Positions 18,354 through 27,399 of a stretch of DNA of 64,000 nt are shown here, piece after piece (position 1 is the first letter of the stretch; each line of letters begins with the position of its first letter). Under the pieces are notes generated by a model. The model had not been told where the DNA came from, made no database searches, and worked only from the letters and a program-made list of their open reading frames with translations. The translations under genes were made by a program, and so were the position numbers. The DNA comes from Exiguobacterium sp. Helios (GTDB taxonomy: Bacteria; Bacillota; Bacilli; Exiguobacteriales; Exiguobacteriaceae), in assembly GCF_014524545.1 (NCBI RefSeq), contig NZ_CP053557.1, forward strand, positions 2,381,501 through 2,445,500, given 5' to 3'.

Positions 18354-18878
18354 TTACTTTGTGAACGGATCAAGCAAAGACGTCCAGTTCGAGATAGCCT
18401 CTTGTAATTGCCCCGCCTGTTCGATTCCCATTTTGTTAAGTGTATCCAAGGAAACATCCGTTTCCAATAACCGTGTGATGTCTTCCGATTGATTCACGTA
18501 CTGCTCAAGTTTTTCACTTAAGTTCTTCAGTTCTGCTGGCGGACTGTCTAAGTTTGCAAGCCGTTCATCAATCTGGTTCAATTCTTCGTTCAACTGTTGG
18601 ACCGTTCCATCATTTTTTAATTGTTCGATTTGCTGATCCAGGGCTTGTTCCGGATTCGCCGCATCACGTGCTTCCGTCGCTGCTTGATCGAGCTTTGTCG
18701 ATAACTCAGATGTCACTTGCGACGTATCCTTGGCAATGTCTTGCAATTGTCCTGCATAATCGACACTATTCTTTACGTCTGTCACTTGCTGTTTTGCATT
18801 ATCCACTGTATCCGTAACCTCGCTACAGCCGGCTAAAGCCACTGTCAAGACGAGGATTCCACTCATTCTCTTTAACAT
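18354..18878 (-). CDS. Small secreted lipoprotein with coiled-coil character
   Basis: 174 residues. A type II signal peptide ends in the lipobox ALAGC with Cys18 as the lipidation site, so the protein should be anchored to the outer face of the membrane. The mature part is acidic, Q/D/E-rich and helical with heptad-like spacing (QVTDVKNSVDYAGQLQDIAK; LNEELNQIDERLANLDS). It resembles DUF6376-type Bacillus lipoproteins in length and in the NSVDYAG region, but that is a tentative match. The start MLKRMSG has an AAGGGA site nine bases upstream and was preferred over two in-frame ATGs above it. It is 21 bases upstream of the 340-residue gene and probably co-transcribed. Confidence 0.75.
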   Translation of the reverse strand: MLKRMSGILVLTVALAGCSEVTDTVDNAKQQVTDVKNSVDYAGQLQDIAKDTSQVTSELSTKLDQAATEARDAANPEQALDQQIEQLKNDGTVQQLNEELNQIDERLANLDSPPAELKNLSEKLEQYVNQSEDITRLLETDVSLDTLNKMGIEQAGQLQEAISNWTSLLDPFTK

Positions 18879-18929
18879 CCTTATCATCCCTTTCAAGTTC
18901 ATGATACCTTAAGTATACCCGAAAAAAGG

Positions 18930-18972
18930 GATAAAAAAAAGAGACCTCCCTCATAAGGGAAGCCTCTATTTT
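18930..18972 (-). terminator. Terminator after tRNA-Arg
   Basis: On the minus strand the stem AGAGGCTTCCCT–TATG–AGGGAGGTCTCT is followed by eight Ts, directly after the tRNA. Confidence 0.92.
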
Positions 18973-18980
18973 AATTATAG

Positions 18981-19054
<74 letters not shown>

Positions 19055-19120
19055 GTGTCAACACGAATAAACTATACTAAAACAATTCTTTCGTGTCAAT
19101 CACATTCGCAAAAACTCTTT

Positions 19121-19627
19121 TTAAAGCATTCCCTCGAGATACAGGGCATTGATTCTTTCGCCTGTCAAATCATAAAAATCAACCGTAAATTGATTATTTT
19201 CTACCGTCAACAAGGCATATGTCTTTTCCGGGCGATGACGTGGCATCCGAATCGAGCCCGGATTGATAAATAATTTCCCGTCCCGCTGTTCGGCTTTCGC
19301 GACATGCGAATGACCGTATAAAACGATTGCTGCCGCTTTCTGATCGGCATGGTGAACCAATTGATCAAGACTGTACTTGACGTCCTGCCGATGACCGTGG
19401 ACACATAAGACACGAAACGGTCCTAGCTCTTCAACGACGTCGTCCGGAAAATCATTCCCATAATCACAGTTCCCTTTCACAACACGATAGGGGTATAACG
19501 ATTCGGCATCTCTTGTCAGTTGGGAATCACCGCAATGAAAGGCAACATCTGCTTCTTGGTGGCGGTTGAATATCGTCAATAGTTCCTGATCGAGACCATG
19601 GCTGTCACTTACGATTAACGCTTTCAT
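19121..19627 (-). CDS. ysnB: YfcE/YsnB-family metallophosphoesterase
   Basis: 168 residues with the complete calcineurin-like metal-binding set: DSHG (about 8–11), HCGD, GNCD, HGH and GHSH. The family hydrolyses phosphodiesters with Mn or similar metals; the physiological substrate is not settled. It follows rdgB by six bases in the conserved murI–rph–rdgB–ysnB order of Bacilli. The ATG at the head of MKALIVSDSHG is the natural start. Confidence 0.9.
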   Translation of the reverse strand: MKALIVSDSHGLDQELLTIFNRHQEADVAFHCGDSQLTRDAESLYPYRVVKGNCDYGNDFPDDVVEELGPFRVLCVHGHRQDVKYSLDQLVHHADQKAAAIVLYGHSHVAKAEQRDGKLFINPGSIRMPRHRPEKTYALLTVENNQFTVDFYDLTGERINALYLEGML

Positions 19628-19633
19628 TTAAAA

Positions 19634-20230
19634 TCACTCTCCCAAAAAAGTAGTTAATGTCGCTTCAAGTTTTCGCAACGCTTGTCCACGATGACTGATG
19701 GCCGCCTTTTCACTTTTCGTTAATTCGGCCGCCGTCTGATTTAAGGGCGGAATAATAAACAATGGATCATAACCAAAACCGTTTGTTCCTTTTAATTCAA
19801 ATCCAATCCGTCCTTCCATCGTCCCACGGACAGTCAATGTTTCACCCGACGGTTTTGCCAGTGACAAAGCACAGACAAATCGAGCTGTTCGCTGTTCTGC
19901 CGGTGTGTCCGCTAACTTTTCTAACAGCAACGCGTTATTAGCAGCATCTGACTTGTCCTCTCCTGCAAAACGGGCCGAGTAGACACCCGGTGCTCCGTCT
20001 AACGCATCCACTTCAAGCCCGGAGTCGTCCGACAGTACGGCATGACCAAAATAGGCCGCTGCCTCTTTGGATTTCAATTCCGCATTTTCTTCAAATGTCG
20101 ATCCGGTCTCTTCGGTCTCAGGCGCCGTCTCATAATCCAGTAAGGATTCAACGTCGTATCCGAGTCTTCCAAGCATCGCCTGAAACTCACCGACTTTTCC
20201 GGGATTTCTCGTTGCTACGATAATTTTCAT
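19634..20230 (-). CDS. rdgB: Non-canonical purine NTP pyrophosphatase (RdgB/HAM1)
   Basis: 198 residues. It hydrolyses ITP, dITP and XTP to monophosphates, keeping deaminated purines out of nucleic acids. The start [16 protein letters not shown] holds the substrate-binding T/SxNxxK motif. [24 protein letters not shown] and GFGYDPLF are family signatures. An in-frame extension of 11 codons exists upstream but lies inside rph. The chosen ATG overlaps the rph stop as ATGA. Confidence 0.95.
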   Translation of the reverse strand: MKIIVATRNPGKVGEFQAMLGRLGYDVESLLDYETAPETEETGSTFEENAELKSKEAAAYFGHAVLSDDSGLEVDALDGAPGVYSARFAGEDKSDAANNALLLEKLADTPAEQRTARFVCALSLAKPSGETLTVRGTMEGRIGFELKGTNGFGYDPLFIIPPLNQTAAELTKSEKAAISHRGQALRKLEATLTTFLGE

Positions 20231-20979
20231 CCGTGTTCCACCTCTTCCCCGACATACCACCACGAGGCGCCTAACGATTGTTCCGCCGCATGGAGGAGTT
20301 CTTCAATACCCTTTTCCCCAAGTTCGAGCATATCGAGCATTTCTTTGCGAGAAAAGGTTGCTTCTTCTCCTGTCGCTTGGAGTTCGACGATTTTCCCGGA
20401 CGATGTCATGACGAGATTCAAGTCGACATCTGCCGCTGCGTCTTCTTCATAACAAAGATCAAGCAATAACTCCGTCCCGACTTTCCCGACCGATACTGCT
20501 GCTATTCCTTCTTTGATTGGTGTATCCGTCAGCTTACCGCTTTGAATCAATCCGTCAACCGCTAAGACGAGCGCCAGGAAACCACCTGTAATGGCCGCTG
20601 TCCGGGTTCCACCATCTGCTTGAAGAACATCACAATCAATCCAAACCGTCCGTTCGCCTAATTTCTCAAGATTGACGACAGACCGCAATGCCCGGCTGAT
20701 CAATCGTTGAATTTCCATCGTCCGTCCTGTCTGCTTGCCTCGAACGGATTCCCGACCTGTCCGTTGTGCTGTCGCCCGCGGTAACATCGCATACTCGGCA
20801 TTGATCCATCCGTGTCGTTTCCCACGCAGGAAGGGCGGTACTTTTTCTTCGACCGTCGCTGTACATAAGACCCGTGTATCACCAACCGATATCAGCACCG
20901 ATCCTTCTGCGTGTTTATTGACACCCGTCTCGAACTGAATCGTTCGCATGTCTGCTTGTGCTCTTTGATCTAAACGCAT
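20227..20979 (-). CDS. rph: Ribonuclease PH
   Basis: 250 residues. A phosphorolytic 3'-5' exoribonuclease that trims tRNA 3' ends. Family hallmarks are the [18 protein letters not shown] region, the [20 protein letters not shown] phosphate-binding segment, and [18 protein letters not shown]. It overlaps murI by 10 bases and rdgB by 4. In Bacillus gerM lies just upstream; it is absent here. Confidence 0.96.
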   Translation of the reverse strand: MRLDQRAQADMRTIQFETGVNKHAEGSVLISVGDTRVLCTATVEEKVPPFLRGKRHGWINAEYAMLPRATAQRTGRESVRGKQTGRTMEIQRLISRALRSVVNLEKLGERTVWIDCDVLQADGGTRTAAITGGFLALVLAVDGLIQSGKLTDTPIKEGIAAVSVGKVGTELLLDLCYEEDAAADVDLNLVMTSSGKIVELQATGEEATFSRKEMLDMLELGEKGIEELLHAAEQSLGASWWYVGEEVEHG

Positions 20980-21785
20980 TTTTCTTCCTCCGTTCCTAAC
21001 ACTAACCGTTTTGCCTGGACCGGTTGATTTAACCAGTCACTGGCGATTCGTTCAAAAGAGCGTGTATCACCGGTCGCATGATAGACATGCTCCGGAACGG
21101 TATCGTGTGCTGATGTGATGCCGTTATAATCAAGCAAAGCACTTACTTCAAGTGCGGTTTCGTCTCCCGAAGAAATCAGCTGGACGTCTGGTCCGATGAC
21201 TCGTCCAATGACTTCTGCAAGCAACGGATAATGTGTACACCCTAAAATCAGTGTATCCATATCGTACGAAAGCAAGGGTTTTAAAGTGTTCGCAACGACA
21301 CGTTCCACATACGGTCCACTTGTCTGGGATGATTCAACAAGCGGGACGAACGGTGGGCAGGCCAACGACTCGACGACGACTTGTCCCTCGACATGACGTA
21401 ATGCTTTTTCATACGAGTTACTTTCAATCGTCATTTTCGTACCGATGACACCGATTCGTTTCGAACGTGTGACTTTAACCGCAGCCCGTGCACCCGGATC
21501 GATGACACCGATGATTGGAATCGACAACTTTTGCCGGGCTTCCTTCAGGACGACGGCTGTCGCCGTATTGCAGGCGATGACAATCAATTTCACATCTTGG
21601 GCGACAAGAAAATCAATCATCTCCCACGTAAATTGACGAATTTCTTCTTCCGGCCGAGGACCATACGGACACCGTAACGTATCTCCGACATATATGATTT
21701 GTTCATGGGGCAGCTGACGCATCAATTCACGTGCGACCGTCAATCCACCAACCCCAGAATCTAATACTCCAATTGATCTATTCAC
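20970..21785 (-). CDS. murI: Glutamate racemase
   Basis: 271 residues, cofactor-independent racemase supplying D-glutamate for peptidoglycan. The two catalytic cysteines are in VIACNTAT (about residue 73) and [10 protein letters not shown] (about residue 185). The N-terminus [22 protein letters not shown] is family-typical. It is the first gene of the murI–rph–rdgB–ysnB unit. Confidence 0.96.
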   Translation of the reverse strand: MNRSIGVLDSGVGGLTVARELMRQLPHEQIIYVGDTLRCPYGPRPEEEIRQFTWEMIDFLVAQDVKLIVIACNTATAVVLKEARQKLSIPIIGVIDPGARAAVKVTRSKRIGVIGTKMTIESNSYEKALRHVEGQVVVESLACPPFVPLVESSQTSGPYVERVVANTLKPLLSYDMDTLILGCTHYPLLAEVIGRVIGPDVQLISSGDETALEVSALLDYNGITSAHDTVPEHVYHATGDTRSFERIASDWLNQPVQAKRLVLGTEEEKCV

Positions 21786-21821
21786 GATTTCCCCTCACTT
21801 TCCTCTCATCTCATATGGTAA

Positions 21822-21855
21822 CAAAAAAGGACGACGGTGCAAGACCGGCGTCCAA
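21822..21855 (-). terminator. Terminator after the HPr gene
   Basis: The stem GGACGCCGGT–CTTGC–ACCGTCGTCC is followed on the minus strand by TTTTTTG. It lies just below the HPr stop. Confidence 0.9.
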
Positions 21856-21872
21856 GAATGTACGATAAAGGA

Positions 21873-22136
21873 TTACTGAGCAAGACCTTCGCTTGTCAGC
21901 ATATCTGAAAGAGTCGTGATAGCTTCAGAAGCATCGTCACCGTTTGCAACGATTTTGATGTCTGAGTCTTTTGCGATTCCGAGTGAAAGAACACCCATAA
22001 TCGACTTGAGGTTTACAGTCTTTCCGTTGTATTCCAAGTTGATGTCTGATTGGAATTTAGAAGCTGTGTTGACGAGTTGTGTTGCCGGACGAGCATGAAT
22101 GCCTGAATCCGCGATGACTTTGAATGTTTTTTCCAT
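21873..22136 (-). CDS. ptsH: Phosphocarrier protein HPr
   Basis: 87 residues. His15 in [10 protein letters not shown] is the site phosphorylated by enzyme I. The regulatory Ser46 is in [12 protein letters not shown], the target of HPr kinase in Gram-positives. Because position 15 is His rather than Gln, this is HPr and not Crh. It passes phosphate to sugar EII proteins and, as P-Ser-HPr, serves catabolite repression with CcpA. The gene is not followed by ptsI but by its own terminator, unlike the usual ptsHI operon. Confidence 0.93.
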   Translation of the reverse strand: MEKTFKVIADSGIHARPATQLVNTASKFQSDINLEYNGKTVNLKSIMGVLSLGIAKDSDIKIVANGDDASEAITTLSDMLTSEGLAQ

Positions 22137-22201
22137 GATTAAGAAATCTCCCTCCACTAATAACGTACTAGTGAGTCGTTTTCGAATATGTGAACTCATT
22201 A

Positions 22202-22663
22202 TCAAATGATAACGGATTCGAATCGATTCTGCAAGGAATTTTTATATGCTTCATTCCATGGAAAGGCATTCCCGGAACGATCAATCTGAACCATCGAGGT
22301 CCGTCCTGTAAACATCAATTCCTCTTGTTCGCTAAACGCTGCGTAATGCACATCACACGAAGCCGTACCGACCTGTACAGGATAGGCGTAGACGGCAAGA
22401 CGGGCCCGCGGATAGACTTGTCGGATGTAGTTACACTGTGCATCCGCGACGACGACGATGCCGTCGTCAGCAAGCGAGTAGCCCGTTTCTTCTAGCATCA
22501 GAGTCCGGACATCTTCGAAATAAACGAAGGGAACCCGATTATTCATATGACCGTAAGCGTCGGTTTCAGCGAACCGGACCGCGACATCAAGTCGCGTCCC
22601 GTGTTTCATCTGTTCCAACCATGGATCTAAATCATTGATATAACTAGGTACACGCACAATCAT
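22202..22663 (-). CDS. Acyl-CoA thioesterase-like hotdog protein (YsmA-like)
   Basis: 153 residues with a 4HBT-type hotdog fold. The segment [25 protein letters not shown] holds the conserved D/N active-site region of this thioesterase group. It lies downstream of sdhB, where ysmA sits in Bacillus; gerE, normally between them, is missing. The ATG has a GGAGG site eight bases upstream. Substrate unknown; acyl-CoA is likely from the family. Confidence 0.85.
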   Translation of the reverse strand: MIVRVPSYINDLDPWLEQMKHGTRLDVAVRFAETDAYGHMNNRVPFVYFEDVRTLMLEETGYSLADDGIVVVADAQCNYIRQVYPRARLAVYAYPVQVGTASCDVHYAAFSEQEELMFTGRTSMVQIDRSGNAFPWNEAYKNSLQNRFESVII

Positions 22664-22678
22664 TTCCTCCTTAAACTA

Positions 22679-22708
22679 TAAAAAGAAGGAGCATCGCCCC
22701 TTCTTTAA
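22679..22708 (-). terminator. Terminator after sdhB
   Basis: Stem AAGAAGG–GGCGATG–CTCCTTCTT with a T run on the minus strand, below the sdhB stop. Confidence 0.75.
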
Positions 22709-22723
22709 TTTTACGTTTTTGTA

Positions 22724-23530
22724 TTAATGACTAACTGCTTCACCCGTACGTCCTTCGTCACTTCCGAAGAATTTCTTGAATGAGTGCAATGTCGTCTGAC
22801 GGTTCATTGCCGCGATTGATGTTGTCAGTGGAATCCCTTTCGGACACACTTCAACACAGTTTTGTGCGTTTCCACACTGCATGATTCCGCCGTCTTCCAT
22901 CAAAGCTTCAAGACGCTCTTCTTTGTGGAACGCACCGGTTGGATGCGAGTTGAAGAGACGGACTTGCGAAAGCGCTGCCGGTCCGATGAAGTTCGACCGG
23001 TCATTGACGTTCGGACACGCTTCCAGACAGACACCGCATGTCATACATTTCGAAAGTTCATATGCCCACTGGCGTTTGTTTTCCGGCATCCGTGGTCCCG
23101 GACCTAAATCATACGTACCGTCGATCGGTACCCAAGCTTTGACTTTCTTCAAAGCATCAAACATCCGTTGACGGTCGACCTGAAGGTCACGGACAATCGG
23201 GAACGTCTGCATCGGTTGAAGACGAATCGGTTGCTCGAGCTTGTCGACAAGTGCTGTACATGATTGACGGGGCGTTCCGTTGATAACCATTGAACACGCG
23301 CCACATACTTCTTCGAGACAGCCCATATCCCAGTTGATCGGTGTCGTTTTTTCTCCGGCTGCATTGACCGGATTACGACGAATCTCCATCAAGGCCGAAA
23401 TGACGTTCATGTTCGGGCGGTAAGGGACTTCAAATGCTTCATCATATGCTTTACCATCTGGTCCATCTTGACGTTGGACGATGAATTGAACCGGCTTTTG
23501 ATTCGTTTTCTGTTCGAGTGGTGTCGCCAT
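22724..23530 (-). CDS. sdhB: Succinate dehydrogenase iron-sulfur subunit
   Basis: 268 residues. [2Fe-2S] ligands are in CLEEVCGACSM…C, [4Fe-4S] ligands in CMTCGVCLEACP, and [3Fe-4S] ligands in CGNAQNCVEVCPKG. It carries electrons from the flavoprotein to the membrane quinone site of complex II. It overlaps the sdhA stop by one base and ends the sdhCAB operon. Confidence 0.98.
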   Translation of the reverse strand: MATPLEQKTNQKPVQFIVQRQDGPDGKAYDEAFEVPYRPNMNVISALMEIRRNPVNAAGEKTTPINWDMGCLEEVCGACSMVINGTPRQSCTALVDKLEQPIRLQPMQTFPIVRDLQVDRQRMFDALKKVKAWVPIDGTYDLGPGPRMPENKRQWAYELSKCMTCGVCLEACPNVNDRSNFIGPAALSQVRLFNSHPTGAFHKEERLEALMEDGGIMQCGNAQNCVEVCPKGIPLTTSIAAMNRQTTLHSFKKFFGSDEGRTGEAVSH

Positions 23531-25293
23531 TATGCCTTCACCTCTTTCTTCGACTTCTTGCTATAGTCGCGCTTACGTGGTGGAATCAATGATGTATCGA
23601 CTTCTTCGTAATAGATTTCCGGATGACCGTTCGTATAACGGGCCATCGTTGTTTTCAAGAACCGTTCGTCATCACGTTCCGGGAAGTCCGGTTTGTAATG
23701 GGCACCACGGCTCTCGTCCCGTTTCAGGGCTCCAAGCGTAATCGCTTCCGCAAGATCAAGCATATGATCGAGTTGACGGATGAATGATGCGCCCTGGTTG
23801 CTCCAACGTGCTGTATCCGTTGCCGAAATACGTGTGAAGCGGTCACGGAGTTCCTTGATTTTCTCAAGCGTTTGCTCGAGTTTGTCATTGTAACGGACAA
23901 CCGTGACATTATCTGTCATGACTTCACCGAGTTCACGGTGAATTTGATACGCATTTTCCGTACCTTCCATCGCGAGGATGTCGTTGAAACGGTTGATTTC
24001 TGCAATCTTATGTGCTTCGACGACTTCTTGCGGCATTTCATGGACAGACTGATCGAGATCGTTCATGTAAGCGATGGCTGCCGGTCCAGCGACCATTCCG
24101 CCGTATACGGCAGACAATAATGAGTTCGCCCCTAGACGGTTACCGCCATGCATCGAGTAATCACACTCACCGGATGCAAATAAGCCCGGGATGTTCGTCA
24201 TTTGATCATAATCGACCCATAATCCACCCATTGAGTAATGGACTGCCGGGAAGATTTTCATCGGTACTTTTCGTGGATCATCTCCGACGAATTTTTCGTA
24301 GATTTCAAGAATCCCACCCAGTTTGACGTCCAGTTCTTTTGCATCTTTGTGGGAAAGGTCAAGGTAGACCATGTTTTCCCCGTTGACACCAAGCTTCTGA
24401 TTGACACAAACATCAAAGATTTCGCGCGTCGCGATATCACGTGGCACAAGATTTCCGTAAGCCGGATATTTTTCTTCCAGGAAGTACCATGGCTTGCCGT
24501 CTTTATACGTCCAGACGCGTCCGCCTTCACCACGTGCTGATTCGCTCATGAGACGCAGTTTATCATCCCCCGGAATCGCTGTCGGGTGAATCTGAATAAA
24601 CTCGCCGTTCGCATAAATGGCACCTTGACGGTAGACAGCTGCCGCCGCCTGCCCTGTGTTGATCACCGAGTTTGTTGATTTTCCGAAGATAACCCCCGGA
24701 CCGCCTGTTGCTAAAATGACTGAGTCAGCTGCGAACGCTTCGATTTCCATCGAACGTAAGTTTTGACATACCGCACCGCGACAAATACCTTCTTCATCGA
24801 TGATTGCACGAAGGAATTCCCATCCTTCATATTTTTCTACCAAACCTTGCGCTTCGAACTTACGGACCTGTTCGTCGAGTGCATACAACAATTGTTGACC
24901 TGTCGTCGCACCGGCATAAGCCGTCCGGTGATGTAATGTTCCTCCGAAACGACGGAAATCAAGCAATCCCTCCGGTGTCCGGTTGAACATGACACCCATC
25001 CGGTCGAACATGTGGATGATTTTCGGTGCTGCTTCCGTCATCTTTTGAACGGGTGGTTGGTTGGCTAAGAAATCGCCGCCATATACCGTATCGTCCAAAT
25101 GTTGGTAAGGTGAGTCACCTTCCCCTTTCGTGTTGACGGCCCCGTTGATCCCCCCCTGCGCACAAACGGAGTGTGAACGTTTGACGGGCACAAGTGAAAA
25201 TAATTTAACGGGTACACCTTGTTCTGCTGCTTTTATCGTAGCCATCAAACCGGCGAGTCCTCCACCGATGATGACAAGATTCTTATTCGCCAT
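23530..25293 (-). CDS. sdhA: Succinate dehydrogenase flavoprotein subunit
   Basis: 587 residues. It oxidises succinate to fumarate in the TCA cycle. The FAD-binding start is NLVIIGGGLAGLMATIKAAE. The covalent-FAD His lies in KRSHSVCAQGGINGA. HRTAYAGATTGQ and SMGGLWVDYDQMT are substrate-site and FAD-cap segments. The ATG at 25293 (MANKNLV) matches homologues; the open frame extends 12 codons further into the sdhC end region. Confidence 0.98.
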   Translation of the reverse strand: MANKNLVIIGGGLAGLMATIKAAEQGVPVKLFSLVPVKRSHSVCAQGGINGAVNTKGEGDSPYQHLDDTVYGGDFLANQPPVQKMTEAAPKIIHMFDRMGVMFNRTPEGLLDFRRFGGTLHHRTAYAGATTGQQLLYALDEQVRKFEAQGLVEKYEGWEFLRAIIDEEGICRGAVCQNLRSMEIEAFAADSVILATGGPGVIFGKSTNSVINTGQAAAAVYRQGAIYANGEFIQIHPTAIPGDDKLRLMSESARGEGGRVWTYKDGKPWYFLEEKYPAYGNLVPRDIATREIFDVCVNQKLGVNGENMVYLDLSHKDAKELDVKLGGILEIYEKFVGDDPRKVPMKIFPAVHYSMGGLWVDYDQMTNIPGLFASGECDYSMHGGNRLGANSLLSAVYGGMVAGPAAIAYMNDLDQSVHEMPQEVVEAHKIAEINRFNDILAMEGTENAYQIHRELGEVMTDNVTVVRYNDKLEQTLEKIKELRDRFTRISATDTARWSNQGASFIRQLDHMLDLAEAITLGALKRDESRGAHYKPDFPERDDERFLKTTMARYTNGHPEIYYEEVDTSLIPPRKRDYSKKSKKEVKA

Positions 25294-25312
25294 GTTGTTA
25301 GTTCCCCTTTCC

Positions 25313-25930
25313 TTACAACACGCCTGCAAACGTCAAGATCGAGCGTACGCCTACAAACGATAATCCGATGAATACGAGGGCTGCCACATAAGACATCGCT
25401 TTTTGAGAAGCGGGTGATTGTGTGATTCCCCATGTGATGCAGAACGTCCAGAGACCATTCGCCAAGTGGAACGTCGTCGCTAAAATTCCGACGATGTAGA
25501 AGGCAAGCATGAATCCGTTATCGACGATATTTTGCATCATACTCGCATCAACTGCCGTACCCATTGCTGCTGCAATCCGTGTTTCCCAAACGTGCCATGT
25601 GATGAACACGACGAGGAAAATACCTGAAAAGCGTTGTAGCACATACATCCAGTTCCGGAAGTATGTATAACGACCTGTGTTCGCGGAACCTGTAAATGCG
25701 ATGTAAACACCGTAGATACCGTGCAGGATGATTGGAATGAAGATGACAAACACTTCCAAGAACAACCGATACGGAACGCTCCCCACGACTTCCGCAGCCT
25801 TATTAAAGTCTTCCTCCCCACGAACGATGAAATAGTTCGTCGTAAAATGAGAAAGTAAAAATAACCCGATTGGAATGACGCCGAGCAGTGAGTGTATTTT
25901 ACGCCCCACGAAATCACGATGATTCGCCAT
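25313..25930 (-). CDS. sdhC: Succinate dehydrogenase cytochrome b558 subunit
   Basis: 205 residues with five predicted transmembrane helices, the Bacillus-type di-haem anchor. Likely haem-ligand histidines are in KIHSLLGVIPIG, LSHFTTNYF, LHGIYG, TWHVWETRI and FHLANGLW. MANHRDFVGRKIHS is the family start. It begins the sdhCAB operon, diverging from yslB. Confidence 0.95.
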   Translation of the reverse strand: MANHRDFVGRKIHSLLGVIPIGLFLLSHFTTNYFIVRGEEDFNKAAEVVGSVPYRLFLEVFVIFIPIILHGIYGVYIAFTGSANTGRYTYFRNWMYVLQRFSGIFLVVFITWHVWETRIAAAMGTAVDASMMQNIVDNGFMLAFYIVGILATTFHLANGLWTFCITWGITQSPASQKAMSYVAALVFIGLSFVGVRSILTFAGVL

Positions 25931-26018
25931 CCAAATCCCCCCTTTTGTTTGCCAATCAAACGTTGGCGCATTTTGGTAGAAAAGCGCTTTCATAAGGAAA
26001 TTCGTCTTTTCATCACTT

Positions 26019-26047
26019 ATTCTACTCCTGTCCTTTTTATAAGACAA
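26019..26047 (-). promoter_or_regulatory. sdhC promoter
   Basis: Minus-strand TTGTCT (26042–26047), 17-base spacer, TAGAAT (26019–26024), about 90 bases above the sdhC start. Confidence 0.6.
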
Positions 26048-26064
26048 CCCGAGCCGTTGCATTT

Positions 26065-26084
26065 AACTGCAAATAACTGCAAAT
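26065..26084. repeat. Tandem 10-bp repeat between divergent sdhC and yslB
   Basis: AACTGCAAAT occurs twice head to tail at 26065–26074 and 26075–26084. The 10-bp period places both copies on one helix face, upstream of both promoters. It could be an activator or repressor site; no known regulator motif was recognised. Confidence 0.6.
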
Positions 26085-26154
26085 TTTTTCAGGAAAACAA
26101 TGACCGAGGAGAATTACCCCGCTATAATAGTTTCAGAGATAGGAGTGATTGTTG

Positions 26155-26574
26155 ATGGATTCAGTACCAACGCCCTCTTCCGCATTCGGAATCGAACTGA
26201 TTCGCGACTATGTGCTGATGGATTTACTAGGAACAGATTATCGCCATGTCATCTATTGGGCAGGCAAGCGACTGGCACGTGAATTCCCGATCTTAAGTGC
26301 CGAAGAAGCGACTCCCTTTTTTTACGAAGCAGGTTGGGGACATCTCGAACTAAAGAAACAAAAAGGAAACTCCCTGAGTTTTTTATTAACACCGCCCGAA
26401 TCGACACGCCTCGACCGTCCTGCAGGTTATTTTCAACTGGAAGCCGGCTTTTTAGCGGAACAATTTTCCCGACTGCATGGTTGTGTGGCTGAAGGATACG
26501 CTGAATTAAATAAAACCCACGTGCAGATTTTAATTGAGATGGATCCAAAAGATCCGATTGAACGTTCACTTTGA
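26155..26574 (+). CDS. yslB: YslB-family protein (DUF2507)
   Basis: 139 residues, cytosolic, no catalytic motif recognised. The segment GIELIRDYVLMDLLGTDYRHVIYWAGKRLARE and a following hydrophobic fold with GYFQLEAGFLAEQ match the small V4R/DUF2507 type found upstream of sdhC in Bacillus. Position and divergent orientation agree. The ATG at 26155 is spaced correctly from AGGAG; a TTG two codons up is in frame. A TATAAT at 26123–26128 is the probable -10. Confidence 0.85.
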   Translation: MDSVPTPSSAFGIELIRDYVLMDLLGTDYRHVIYWAGKRLAREFPILSAEEATPFFYEAGWGHLELKKQKGNSLSFLLTPPESTRLDRPAGYFQLEAGFLAEQFSRLHGCVAEGYAELNKTHVQILIEMDPKDPIERSL

Positions 26575-26683
26575 AATCCGGACAGGAGTTTGAAGGCAAA
26601 CCTCGAATTCTTGAAACATGAAACCTTTTTAGTTTGATTGCCGTATCAATACTCAGTCGCATCTACCAAAGGAGGAATTTTTT

Positions 26684-27298
26684 ATGTTCAAGAAACTAGC
26701 AGCCGATTTAACAGGATTCAGTGATATTGGGCAAGTGATTCACCCGGACGATTTTGACAAGGCCGCCGCGGATGACTATGTGTTACATGAAGACGGCGAA
26801 AAAATTTATTTTTTAATCAAATCGAAAACAGATGAGTATTGTTTTACGAACCTAGCGCTTGTTCACCTTGATGGCGAAAGTGCCGTCAGCTCAAAACGTG
26901 TTCTCTATCGTTATCCATATGCGCATTACCCGATTCGTCATGTCATGTTTGAAACAGCCGGTACAGTCGACCTTGATGTCGAAATCAAGTTCGAAATCGG
27001 TGGAAAACATTACTCGATTGATGTCGATAAAAAACAGCTTGAACACGTGAAGGATCTCTACAAAGCACTTCTTGCGATTGCCGAGAAGCAATACGAAGGA
27101 CAAAAAATGCTTGAGTTCGCCAACAGTTCACTCAATCATTCCGTGACGATTCTCGGCGGTCTTCGCCAAGGCGACATGAATGTCCCGCAAACGTTCAAAG
27201 ACTTATCGCAAGAGTCGTTCGACTGGTTACAGGGTCATTATTACAAATGGAATCAAAAAGACTTTGGTTCGTTCTACGAAAAATATATTAACAATTAA
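26684..27298 (+). CDS. Bacterial PH-domain protein, YvbH-like
   Basis: 204 residues. The N-terminal part (about 1–125) looks like the bPH fold of the DUF1696/YvbH group (MFKKLAADLTGFSDIGQVI; YCFTNLALVHLDGESAVSSK). The remainder (about 130–204) matches the helical YvbH extension (SLNHSVTILGGLRQGD). Such proteins are soluble and probably oligomeric; function is unknown. A strong GGAGG site precedes the ATG. It stands alone and ends at a bidirectional terminator. Confidence 0.8.
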   Translation: MFKKLAADLTGFSDIGQVIHPDDFDKAAADDYVLHEDGEKIYFLIKSKTDEYCFTNLALVHLDGESAVSSKRVLYRYPYAHYPIRHVMFETAGTVDLDVEIKFEIGGKHYSIDVDKKQLEHVKDLYKALLAIAEKQYEGQKMLEFANSSLNHSVTILGGLRQGDMNVPQTFKDLSQESFDWLQGHYYKWNQKDFGSFYEKYINN

Positions 27299-27334
27299 AA
27301 CCAATGCTTTAACTTAATCTGAAGGACCACTATA

Positions 27335-27397
27335 AAAAACGCGCCAGCCTCTCGCTTTCTATCAGAAATCCGAGGGAATGGCGCGTTTCTTTTTTTA
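27335..27397. terminator. Bidirectional terminator between yvbH-like gene and uvrC
   Basis: The stem AAACGCGCCA…TGGCGCGTTT (27338–27387) has an A run on the left and a T run on the right, so it serves both converging genes. Confidence 0.88.
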
Positions 27398-27399
27398 TT

